This document shows, in pieces, positions 33,576 through 41,623 of a DNA stretch of 64,000 nucleotides. The position numbers and the translations under genes were made by a program. The notes under the pieces were generated by a model, which did no database searches, had not been told where the DNA came from, and saw only the letters and a program-made list of their open reading frames with translations. Each line of letters opens with the position of its first letter. Positions within the stretch are counted from its first letter, which is position 1. The stretch covers positions 5,270,001 to 5,334,000 of the forward strand of contig NZ_JARUBH010000009.1 in the NCBI RefSeq assembly GCF_029626105.1, written 5' to 3'. Source of the stretch: Solwaraspora sp. WMMD792. GTDB taxonomy: Bacteria; Actinomycetota; Actinomycetes; Mycobacteriales; Micromonosporaceae.

Positions 33576-33644
33576 ATCTCCTCAGGAAACAGGGGGACCT
33601 GCGCCGGATCCTGCGCTCGGGCCCCTGACACGGACCTGACCGGG

Positions 33645-34010
33645 CTACTTGGCGGGAACTGTGGTCGGCGCCGCTGGGACCGGCTCGGCCACCGGAGGAG
33701 GCGACGCCTCCACCGGTGGGGCCGATACATCCACCGGTGGGACCGGGGCGGCCGTCGGCGCGGCCTCCGCTGGCGGTGGCGTGGCCGGAATCGCCACCGG
33801 CGGGGCCGACACGTCCACCGGCGGAGCCGTCACCGCCGTGGCCGGATCCTCAGCCGGCGGAGCCGACACTGCGGGAGCCGGCGCGGCGGTGACAGTCGGC
33901 CGTGGCTGCGGCGCGGACGGCTCGGAGGACAAAGCGGCGATCGCCGGCACCGCGTAGGCCAGCGCGGCAGCTACCCCTAGCAGCGCGAACACGACGGGCT
34001 TCTTCGACAA
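33645..34010 (-). CDS. Secreted Ala/Pro-rich repeat protein
   Basis: 121 residues from TTG 34010, which follows AAGGAGG at 5 bases. The N-terminus has basic SKKP, a hydrophobic segment (VVFALLGVAAALAYAVPAIAAL) that ends in an AxA-like site, and then a Pro/Ala/Val repeat region with recurring PPVDVSAPPV. It is a surface or secreted low-complexity protein. It stands in the same orientation upstream of the sigma gene and may belong to its regulon, which is speculation. Confidence 0.6.
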   Translation of the reverse strand: MSKKPVVFALLGVAAALAYAVPAIAALSSEPSAPQPRPTVTAAPAPAVSAPPAEDPATAVTAPPVDVSAPPVAIPATPPPAEAAPTAAPVPPVDVSAPPVEASPPPVAEPVPAAPTTVPAK

Positions 34011-34280
34011 AGTGGCCTCCTTGACGGTCGGACCGACGATTGCCGGTCCCTTTCCACCCTTCTCCCACACGGTTGCGGGCTGGGAGGTTGCACGTCGTGC
34101 CGCAATCGTCGTCGACGCACGAAAACCGCAGCATCGAAGGGGCCGACGGCGGCGACCCGGGCATAGCGTGATGGCGTGCGGGCGTACGAGATGGCGGCGT
34201 ACCGGTCCTGCGCGCCCCCGTACGGCCAGCGCGGGTTGAGAGCGGTTGGATGCCCCGCGCGAGGTGGAACGCGCCTCAGG

Positions 34281-34745
34281 TCACGTCAGCTCGCGGGTCA
34301 TGAAGGCGCTGTTGGGATCGTCGACATAGGCGCCGAAGGGCGGGCAGGGGACGAAGCCCGCCTTCGCGTACAACGTCCTCGCCGGGACGAAGAAGTCCAT
34401 GCTTCCGGTCTCCAGCGAGATGCGGCGGACGCCGCGTCCGCGTGCGTCCTCGATGAGGTGGTCGAGGACGCACGCGGCGATGCCCTGGCCGCGTCGTCGC
34501 GGATCCGTCCGCATGCTCTTGATCTCCTCGTGCGCCGGCTCCACCTCGGCCAGGGCACCCGTGCCCACCAGCTCGCCACTCATCCGGGCGACCCACAGAC
34601 GGACGCCCGGTGCCCGCAGCCCGGAAAGATCCAGCGCGTGTCGGCTCTCGGCAGGCGCCGTTGGCGCGAGTTCGTCGAGATGTGCCTGCAGGAAGACGCC
34701 GAGCTCCGGGTCAGCGAAGTCGGCGCGCTCGATACTCAACCGCAT
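34281..34745 (-). CDS. GNAT family N-acetyltransferase
   Basis: 154 residues from ATG 34745. The acetyl-CoA-binding motif A is RTDPRRRGQGIAACVLDHLIEDA and motif B is LYAKAGFVPCPPFGAYV, with the C-terminal MTREL common in the YsnE/PhnO-like group. The start overlaps nothing important; an upstream in-frame ATG at 34784 would run into the neighbouring gene. The substrate cannot be told. Confidence 0.88.
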   Translation of the reverse strand: MRLSIERADFADPELGVFLQAHLDELAPTAPAESRHALDLSGLRAPGVRLWVARMSGELVGTGALAEVEPAHEEIKSMRTDPRRRGQGIAACVLDHLIEDARGRGVRRISLETGSMDFFVPARTLYAKAGFVPCPPFGAYVDDPNSAFMTRELT

Positions 34746-34773
34746 GACGGAGATCCTGCCGTGCCGGTGCTGG

Positions 34774-36294
34774 TCACCCCACACCGAGCCGGGCGAGCGG
34801 CTCGACCAGCTCGCGTTCCTCGTAGGACAGGTGGGACAGCAGGGTGTCGGTGAGCAGGTCGACGGCGGCCTTGACGTCGCCGATCCGGTCCGGCTCGCTG
34901 ACCAGGGCGACCAGCGCCCGGTCGACCCGTTCCAGCACGTCGTGGATGACGTGGTGTTCCTCCGACAGCCGGTCGACCACCGGGGCGAGTCCCGGGTCGG
35001 CGCGGCGCAGCTGCGGCAGCATGCCGATGTCCTCGATGGTGTGGTGGGTGGTCACCACCCGGCAGTACGACTCGCAGTAGGCGCCGAGGGTCCAGTTGTT
35101 CTGCCGCATGGTCATCGTGTTGATGTGCGCCCGGGCACCGCCGGCGGTCATGGTGCCGGCCGCGACCTGGTCGATCAGGTCACGCACGGTCCGCAGCTCC
35201 TCGCGCAGATGATCGTGTACGTCGATCAGGTGCTGCCCGGCGGCCCGCTGGGCGGGACTGTAGGTCAGCGTCGGGTCGGGTGGCGGGGCGGTCGGCCGGG
35301 TCGACTCGTCCCAGACGCGTTCAGCGCTGAGCCGTACCCCGTCGTCGGGGGTGGGGGTGATGCCGGCGGCCGCAGCGGCCGACGCGGCGGGAACCGAACC
35401 CGCTGCTGCGGCGCTCCGGCCGGCGGCGACCAGGTCGCGGACCGCCGGCACCACCTCGGCGGCGAACCGGCGGATCATGTCCGGGTCGTCGCTGGCCAGT
35501 AGGTAGCCGCTGAAGCCCTGCTCCAGGGTCAGTCCGGCGAGCTGCTCGGCCCAGTCGGCCGGTGTACCGGTGAGGAATCCGTCGCCGCTGCCGAACGTAC
35601 CGCTGATGTTGTAGAGCCGGCGGACCGCACCCGGGTCCCGCCCCGCCTGCCGGGCCGCCGCGTCGATGGCCGCGTTCATCGCCGGTAGCTGCTCCGGCGA
35701 CGCGTACGGGCTGCTGGGCAGCCAACCGTCGGCGAGCCGACCGGTGACCCCGAGCATCCGCTTCTTGTACGCACCCAGCCAGATGCCGATGGGGTGGGCG
35801 GGCGCCGGACCCGGATGCACGCCCCATACCCGGTGATGCCGGCCGTCGACCTTGACGGTGCCGCCGTCGGCGTCCCAGACCGAGCGGATGATCTCGATGC
35901 CCTCCTCCAGCGCTTCGACGCTCTCGGCCGGGGTGAGCCGGCCGCCGCCCATCGCCGCGATCGCGTCCCAGAAGGCACCGGCCCCGAGGCCCAGCTCGAC
36001 CCGGCCGCCGCTGAGCAGGTCGAGGCTGGCCGCGCTGCGGGCCAGCATCGCTGGCTGCCGCAGCGGCAGGTTGGCGACGTTCGGCGCGACCCGGACCCGG
36101 GTGGTGCGGGCGGCGATCACCGACAGCAGCGTCCAGGTGTCCAGGAACCGGGCCTGGTACGGGTGGTCCTGCACGGTCACCAGGTCGAGCCCGGCCTCCT
36201 CGGTCAGCTGGGCCAGCGCCAGGGCCCGGTCGGCCTGCTCGGCGACCGGCGTGATGAAGGTGCCGAACAGCAGGTCGTGTCCGTAGTCAGCCAT
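34774..36294 (-). CDS. LLM-class flavin/F420 oxidoreductase fused to a hemerythrin-like domain
   Basis: 506 residues. Residues about 1-300 form the luciferase-like barrel (DLLFGTFITPVAEQADRAL, VQDHPYQARFLDTW, GRVELGLGAGAFWDAI, GIWLGAYKKRMLGVTG). After an Ala/Pro linker, residues about 350-505 form a hemerythrin-type helical bundle with metal His/Glu in DVHDHLREEL, HHTIEDIGMLP, EEHHVIHDVL and HLSYEERELV. It lies divergent from a MarR-type gene with a palindrome between them. Redox or oxygen sensing coupled to oxidation is an inference. Confidence 0.9.
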   Translation of the reverse strand: MADYGHDLLFGTFITPVAEQADRALALAQLTEEAGLDLVTVQDHPYQARFLDTWTLLSVIAARTTRVRVAPNVANLPLRQPAMLARSAASLDLLSGGRVELGLGAGAFWDAIAAMGGGRLTPAESVEALEEGIEIIRSVWDADGGTVKVDGRHHRVWGVHPGPAPAHPIGIWLGAYKKRMLGVTGRLADGWLPSSPYASPEQLPAMNAAIDAAARQAGRDPGAVRRLYNISGTFGSGDGFLTGTPADWAEQLAGLTLEQGFSGYLLASDDPDMIRRFAAEVVPAVRDLVAAGRSAAAAGSVPAASAAAAAGITPTPDDGVRLSAERVWDESTRPTAPPPDPTLTYSPAQRAAGQHLIDVHDHLREELRTVRDLIDQVAAGTMTAGGARAHINTMTMRQNNWTLGAYCESYCRVVTTHHTIEDIGMLPQLRRADPGLAPVVDRLSEEHHVIHDVLERVDRALVALVSEPDRIGDVKAAVDLLTDTLLSHLSYEERELVEPLARLGVG

Positions 36295-36341
36295 GTCGTT
36301 CGCTCCCCGCGACAGCAGTCATGCGTTCGGCTCACAAGATA

Positions 36342-36356
36342 GTCTGCTGAGCAGAC
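36342..36356. promoter_or_regulatory. Perfect palindrome between LLM-hemerythrin and MarR genes
   Basis: GTCTGC TGA GCAGAC is a perfect 6-3-6 dyad in the 133-base divergent gap, 48 bases from the LLM gene start. It is a likely operator for the MarR-type protein. Confidence 0.55.
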
Positions 36357-36427
36357 GATCGGCACTGTGACTCTTCTGACGTGAGGATGGTCAGTCGGTG
36401 CAGACGAGCCGGCGATAAGCTCGGCGT

Positions 36428-36979
36428 ATGCCTCGTCCCGGTCAACGCACGGATCCGGGTCCGGCCCGCGCCGCTGGCGGCGGCGACCTCGGCTGGGCGC
36501 TGGGCGTGGTCTTCCGGGCGTACGTCAAGAGCAGCAGCGCCGTGCTGCACGACCTGCCCGGCGGGCCGCGCGGCCATCAGGTGCTGGCGGCGGCGGTCGA
36601 GGCCACGCCGCAGAGTCAGATCTCGCTGGCCCGTCGGCTGGGCATCGACAAGACGGTGATGACCTACCTGATCGACGATCTGGAGCGCGCCGGGCTGGTC
36701 GAGCGGCGGGCCAACCCGGACGACCGCCGGCACAAGACCATCGTCGCGACCGACCGCGGGCACCAGGTCTGGTCGGCGACCCGGGACCGGCTGGAGCAGG
36801 CGGAGGAGCATCTGCTCGGGTCGCTGCGGCCGACCGACCGCGAGGCACTGCGGTCGCTGCTGTTCCAGCTGGCCGACCAGGCACAGGCCGTCGATCCGGT
36901 TGTCGACACCTGCCAGATCGTGTCCGACATCGCCGCCGACAGCCAGCCGCACGAGCCAGCCGACAGCCAGCCGCACTGA
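36428..36979 (+). CDS. MarR-family transcriptional regulator
   Basis: 183 residues with the winged helix in the middle: QISLARRLGIDKTVMTYLIDDLERAGLVERRANPDDRR is recognition helix and wing, with the family DxRxK pattern. The N-terminus is Gly/Pro-rich and the C-terminus ends in a repeated PHEPADSQPH-type tail. It is divergent from the LLM-hemerythrin gene and likely represses it through the palindrome at 36342. Confidence 0.9.
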   Translation: MPRPGQRTDPGPARAAGGGDLGWALGVVFRAYVKSSSAVLHDLPGGPRGHQVLAAAVEATPQSQISLARRLGIDKTVMTYLIDDLERAGLVERRANPDDRRHKTIVATDRGHQVWSATRDRLEQAEEHLLGSLRPTDREALRSLLFQLADQAQAVDPVVDTCQIVSDIAADSQPHEPADSQPH

Positions 36980-37047
36980 GGTACAGCTCCAGCTCGGCCC
37001 ACACCCGTCCGTCAGACCTGCAGCATGGCGGACGGAGGAGCCCATCG

Positions 37048-37758
37048 ATGCGCCGGTCAGACAACAGCCTGCTGCCGTTCTATCTGGTCGTCGACGTCTC
37101 GGTGTCGATGGCGGCGGACGGCAAGTTGGAGGCGGTGAACGAGATCGTGCCGGCGCTCGTCGACGCATTGGCGCTGCACCCGGTCGTCGCGGCCCGGGTA
37201 CGGTTCGGGCTGATCGACTTCTCCGACCACGCGGAGGTCCGGCTCCCGCTCGGTGACCTGCTAGCTCCCGGGCTGGTTGCGCCGGCCCTCGCCGTACGCG
37301 GCGGCACCTGCTACGAGTCGGCGTTCACGACCACGCGGGACGAGATCGAGTCGGACATGGCACGGTTCGCGGCCAGCGGAGAGAGCACGCACCGGCCGAC
37401 CGTCTGGTTCATCAGCGATGGCCGGCCCACCGACTTGCGGTCCGCCTGGCGGGCGGCGTTCGCCGAGCTGACCTCGTCCGGCGCCCGCCCGAGCGTCGTC
37501 GCCTGCGGCGTGGACGAGGCGGATCCCCGGATCATCAGGTCGCTGGCCCATCCGGCGACCGGATCGGGACGGATGGCGTCGTACCTGATGGTGCCCGGCT
37601 CCGATCCGGCCCGGACGATCACCGGGATCGCACAGGTGCTCGTCGCCAGTGTCGTCCGGTCCGGCTACCGCCCGGCCAGCGACGCCGGACCGGTCCTGCC
37701 CGACGGGCCGGATCTGCCGCCCGGGGTGCAGCGGTTCGACCCGACCGGCGCCGGGTGA
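37048..37758 (+). CDS. von Willebrand factor A domain protein (TerY-like)
   Basis: 236 residues, GGAGGAG upstream. The MIDAS motif DVSVSMA has Asp16, Ser18 and Ser20; T in RGGTCYESA and D in FISDGRPTD complete the metal site. The size and LPFYLVVDVS start resemble the TerY-type soluble VWA proteins of stress-response loci. No membrane segment is seen. It follows the MarR gene in the same direction but with its own ribosome site. Confidence 0.85.
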   Translation: MRRSDNSLLPFYLVVDVSVSMAADGKLEAVNEIVPALVDALALHPVVAARVRFGLIDFSDHAEVRLPLGDLLAPGLVAPALAVRGGTCYESAFTTTRDEIESDMARFAASGESTHRPTVWFISDGRPTDLRSAWRAAFAELTSSGARPSVVACGVDEADPRIIRSLAHPATGSGRMASYLMVPGSDPARTITGIAQVLVASVVRSGYRPASDAGPVLPDGPDLPPGVQRFDPTGAG

Positions 37759-37967
37759 TGGTGGCCTCGACTTCGGGCGACGGCGGCCCGGCCCGGCTCG
37801 GACCAGCTACGGTGATCTTGTACGGTGATCTTGATTGTCGTCGGGCCGTCCACTGAACGGCCAAGGTCGGCTGTCCGTCAGGTTCGGATATGATCCGAAC
37901 TATTGACATTGTCCGAGGGGCACACCAATTCCGGAGTACGGGGCCAACGATCGCAACGGAGGTCTCG

Positions 37968-38186
37968 ATGATCGACGATCGATCCGGCGGACCGGTGCCC
38001 GATGACGGGCTACCAGCCGAAACCCGACAACGGATGATCGAACTACTCGCCGCCGAGTTCGGCGCGGCGTGGCAGGCCGCTGTGGCCGGCGGTGCGGACC
38101 CTGACGAGTTGGCCGAGTACGTCGACGACCGCCGTCGTACCGTGGAATCGATTCCGGAGCCGGACGACCGCGACGATTGTCGTTAG
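37968..38186 (+). CDS. Hypothetical small acidic protein
   Basis: 72 residues from ATG 37968, with GGAGG 5 bases upstream; a longer frame to 37890 lacks a site. The middle is helical (ETRQRMIELLAAEFGAAWQAAV) and the C-terminus acidic (EPDDRDD). No family is recognised. It lies between the VWA and LAL genes in a relatively AT-rich stretch. Confidence 0.5.
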   Translation: MIDDRSGGPVPDDGLPAETRQRMIELLAAEFGAAWQAAVAGGADPDELAEYVDDRRRTVESIPEPDDRDDCR

Positions 38187-38335
38187 CCCAGACAACACAG
38201 CGCAACGGCACACCATCGCCTCCGGCCGACCGGACCGGCATTTTCCGGTGACCACTGAGTCAGCATCGGCCACCGAATACGATGTGACACGCGGCGGCTG
38301 CTGACAGTCCCCATTACTCGCGCCACCATGGACAC

Positions 38336-41300
38336 ATGGCGACGGCGTACGCATCTGCGCAGTTTCCGGCAGCGGGTGGATCTTTCATCGGCCGCGCCGC
38401 GGAGCGCGCCCGGCTGACCGGGCTGCTGACCGAGGCGGCGGGCGGTGCCGCCGCGACGGTCTTCGTCGGCGGTGAGGCGGGCGTCGGAAAGAGCCGGCTG
38501 CTCGAGGAGTTCGCCGCCGAGGCCCGCTCGGCGGGCCGCACCGTACTGCGCGGTGCCTGCATCAACCTGGGCACCGGCGCGGTGCCGTACGCCCCGTTGA
38601 TCGACGCCCTGCGCCGAATCGTCCGGGAACTCGGTGAGCAGCGGGTACGCGAGCTGGGCGGCCCGTCCTACGCCGAACTCAGCCGACTGGTGTCGGACTT
38701 CACCGGAGTCGCGCCCCTCGGCGAGTCGACCGCACAGCTGCGGGTGTTCGGCGCGGTACTGCGGATGCTCGACCACTTCGGCGCGCACGCGCCGACCGTA
38801 CTGATCTTCGAGGACCTGCACTGGGCCGACCCATCCACCTTGGACCTGGTCTCCTATCTGGCCCGGGCGCAGACCGACGAGCGGATCCTGCTGGTGCACA
38901 GCTACCGGTCCAACGATCTGGACCGGCGGCATCCGCTGCGGACGCTGCTCGCCGAACCGGACTTCATCCGCCGGATTCACCGGCTGGAGCTGGCCCGGTT
39001 CACCCGCGCCGAGCTGGAACGGTTCCTGACCGCGTCGACCGGCGACCCGGTGGACCGGTCGCTGCTGGACCGGTACTACGAACTGTCCGACGGAAACGCG
39101 TTCTTCGCCGAGGAACTGGTGGTCTCCGGGGTGTTGACCGATCCCGCGTCCACCCGACTGCCCAACTCACTGAGCGAGATCATGCTGTCCCGGGTCGAAC
39201 TGCTCGACGACGCCGCAGCCGACGTGCTGCGAGCCGCAGCGGTTGCCGGGCGGCGAGTGAGCCACCGGCTGCTGGCAGCCGTCTGCGACCTGCCCGACCA
39301 GCAACTGATCAAAGCGCTGCGGCAGTGCGTCGCCCAGCACGTTCTCACCATCGACGCCGCCGACGACACGTACGTCTTCCGCCATGCCCTGCTGCGCGAG
39401 GCGGTCTACCAGGAACTGCTGCCGGGTGAGCGGGTCGGGCTGCACCGCGCGCTCGCCACCGCCCTCACCGCGGACCCGGGGTTCAGCCTCGCCGAGGATC
39501 TCACCGCAGCGGCCGAACTGGCCTACCACTGGTACGAGGCCAGAGCACTACCGGAGGCGCTGACCGCCGCCGTGCGTGCCGGCGAGATGGCGGTACGGGT
39601 CCACGCGTTCCGCGAAGCCGAACAGCACTACCAGCGGGTGCTCAGCCTGTGGTCGCGGGTCGACGATCCGCAGCAACGCACCGGCCAGCCGCGCTGGCGG
39701 GTGCTGGCCGCCGCCGCCGACGCCGCCCGGTGGGGCGGTCGGGTCGAGCAGGCACTGGAACTGATCCGCGCCGCGATCGCCGAGGCGGACCGGGCCGCCG
39801 CCGCCCGCGACGCGGGTGAACTGCTCGAACGCCTCGGCAACTACCTCTGGGAAGCCGGTGAGTACGGCGATTCGCAACAAACCTACCGGGCGGCGGCGCG
39901 GGCGCTGGCCGAGCAGCCACCGGGCGCGGTCAGCGCTCGGGTACTGGCCGCTGTCGCGATGGCCGAGGTACGCGAAGGCCGGTACGCCGAAGGTGCGCGG
40001 GAAGGTGCCCACGCCGTCGAGCTGGCCCGGGCGGTGCCGGCCCGGGCCGAGGAGGGCCGCGCGCTCAACACCCTGGGCATGGCGTTGACCATGCTCGACC
40101 AGCCCGCCGACGGCATGGCCAAGGTACGCGAGGCACTGCGGATCGCCGAGGAGGTCGACCACCTCGAGGACCTGTTCCGGGCGTACGGCAATCTCGCGGT
40201 CGCGCTGGAGCACGTGGGGCGGCTGACCGACTCGGTCCAGGTCGCCCTCGACGGGCTGAAGGTGGCCCGCGCACGCGGTCTGGAGCAGGCCCGCGGCGCC
40301 GGCGTGCTGGCCAACAACGCCGCCGCGACACTGGTACTGCTCGGCCGATGGGACGAGGCGGCCGCGGTGCTGGACGACGTGCTGCGGGCCAGGCCACTGC
40401 GGGGCACCCTCTACCCCCGGCTGACCCTGGCCGAGATCCGGCTCGCTCAGGGGTCCTTCGACGCGGCCGCCGATCTGCTGGCCGGCGTACAACTCGTGGA
40501 CCGGCCGACCACCGACCCCCGGTTCGTCGGACCGCTGTACGCCTGTCTGGCGGAGCTCGCCCTGTGGCGCGACGACCTGGCCGGGGCGGATGAGGCGGTG
40601 CGAGCCGGCCTGGCCGTGCTGGAGGGCCAGGCCAACGTCCTGGAGCTGACCCGGATGTACGCCGTCGGGCTACGGGCCGCCGCCGACGAGTGCGAGCTGC
40701 TGCGCACGCAACCCGAGCGCGACCCGGTCCGGTTGTCGGCGGTTGTCGCGTACGCCGAACGGTTGGCCGACCAGGCGGCGGTGCCGGCCGAGGGCCCGGA
40801 CCTCCCAAAGGCTGACCAGCCGGACCCGCCGCCAGCCGACCAGCCGGACCCGCCGCCAGCCGACCAGGCTGGGGTTTCGCAGGTACGGGTGTGGCGTGAC
40901 CTCTGCCTGGCCGAGCTCGCCCGGGCCCGAGGCACCGCCGACCCCGACGCCTGGGCGGCGGTGGCCCGTGGCTGGTCGATGCTCGGTCGGTCCTACCCGG
41001 CCGGCTACGCCTACTGGCGGGAAGCCGAGACCGCGCTCGCCGCCGCCGACCTGACCCGCGCCGGAACGGCCGCCCGGTCGGCCTGGCAGACGACCGAGCC
41101 GCTGCCAGCCGGGCCACTGCGTACCGAGATCGAGGCGATGGCCCGTCGTGCCCGGATCACCCTCGACCCGGAGTTGCCCGAGCCAGCCGCCGACACCGCC
41201 GACACCGCCGGGCCGGCGGCCCGGCCGTTCGGTCTCACCGCCCGCGAGTTGGAGGTGCTGTGTCTGCTCTGCCTGGGCAGGACCAACCGGGAGATCGCCA

Positions 41301-41437
41301 CCGAACTGTTCATCACCGAACGCACGGCGGGTGTCCATGTGTCCAACCTGCTCAGGAAGATGGCGGCCAACAACCGTAATGCCGCCGCCTCGATGGCTCA
41401 TCGGCTCCGGCTCTGCTCCGATCGGGAATCCGGATAG
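38336..41437 (+). CDS. LAL-type large ATP-binding LuxR regulator
   Basis: 1033 residues. Near the N-terminus are FIGRAAERARL and Walker A GGEAGVGKS (about 44-52), then Walker B VLIFEDLHWADPST. The long middle has helical repeats. The C-terminal 65 residues are a LuxR HTH (LTARELEVLCLLCLGRTNREIATELF...). A short Pro-rich repeat DQPDPPPA occurs twice near residue 825. LAL regulators activate pathway genes on a small-molecule cue; here the caspase gene lies downstream in the same direction. Confidence 0.93.
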   Translation: MATAYASAQFPAAGGSFIGRAAERARLTGLLTEAAGGAAATVFVGGEAGVGKSRLLEEFAAEARSAGRTVLRGACINLGTGAVPYAPLIDALRRIVRELGEQRVRELGGPSYAELSRLVSDFTGVAPLGESTAQLRVFGAVLRMLDHFGAHAPTVLIFEDLHWADPSTLDLVSYLARAQTDERILLVHSYRSNDLDRRHPLRTLLAEPDFIRRIHRLELARFTRAELERFLTASTGDPVDRSLLDRYYELSDGNAFFAEELVVSGVLTDPASTRLPNSLSEIMLSRVELLDDAAADVLRAAAVAGRRVSHRLLAAVCDLPDQQLIKALRQCVAQHVLTIDAADDTYVFRHALLREAVYQELLPGERVGLHRALATALTADPGFSLAEDLTAAAELAYHWYEARALPEALTAAVRAGEMAVRVHAFREAEQHYQRVLSLWSRVDDPQQRTGQPRWRVLAAAADAARWGGRVEQALELIRAAIAEADRAAAARDAGELLERLGNYLWEAGEYGDSQQTYRAAARALAEQPPGAVSARVLAAVAMAEVREGRYAEGAREGAHAVELARAVPARAEEGRALNTLGMALTMLDQPADGMAKVREALRIAEEVDHLEDLFRAYGNLAVALEHVGRLTDSVQVALDGLKVARARGLEQARGAGVLANNAAATLVLLGRWDEAAAVLDDVLRARPLRGTLYPRLTLAEIRLAQGSFDAAADLLAGVQLVDRPTTDPRFVGPLYACLAELALWRDDLAGADEAVRAGLAVLEGQANVLELTRMYAVGLRAAADECELLRTQPERDPVRLSAVVAYAERLADQAAVPAEGPDLPKADQPDPPPADQPDPPPADQAGVSQVRVWRDLCLAELARARGTADPDAWAAVARGWSMLGRSYPAGYAYWREAETALAAADLTRAGTAARSAWQTTEPLPAGPLRTEIEAMARRARITLDPELPEPAADTADTAGPAARPFGLTARELEVLCLLCLGRTNREIATELFITERTAGVHVSNLLRKMAANNRNAAASMAHRLRLCSDRESG

Positions 41438-41439
41438 AC

Positions 41440-41451
41440 CTCCGTACGGAG
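41440..41451. promoter_or_regulatory. 12-base palindrome upstream of the caspase gene
   Basis: CTCCGTACGGAG is a perfect dyad 173 bases before the caspase-like gene. It may be part of a regulator site or of the LAL gene end; no regulator is known to bind it. Confidence 0.3.
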
Positions 41452-41623
41452 CCGTCGCACCGAACGTACCGGTGGATCGTCCTGTCAGGTCGGAGCCGAT
41501 CGCCGGCGGGCGGGCCGAAAGTGACCGTACGCAAAAGATCGTAGGCACTGAGTGATGACGTCACCGGCGCCCGACCCGTAAAGTCCACACCGGATCTGCT
41601 GAGCGACCTTTTAGGGGGTAGCG

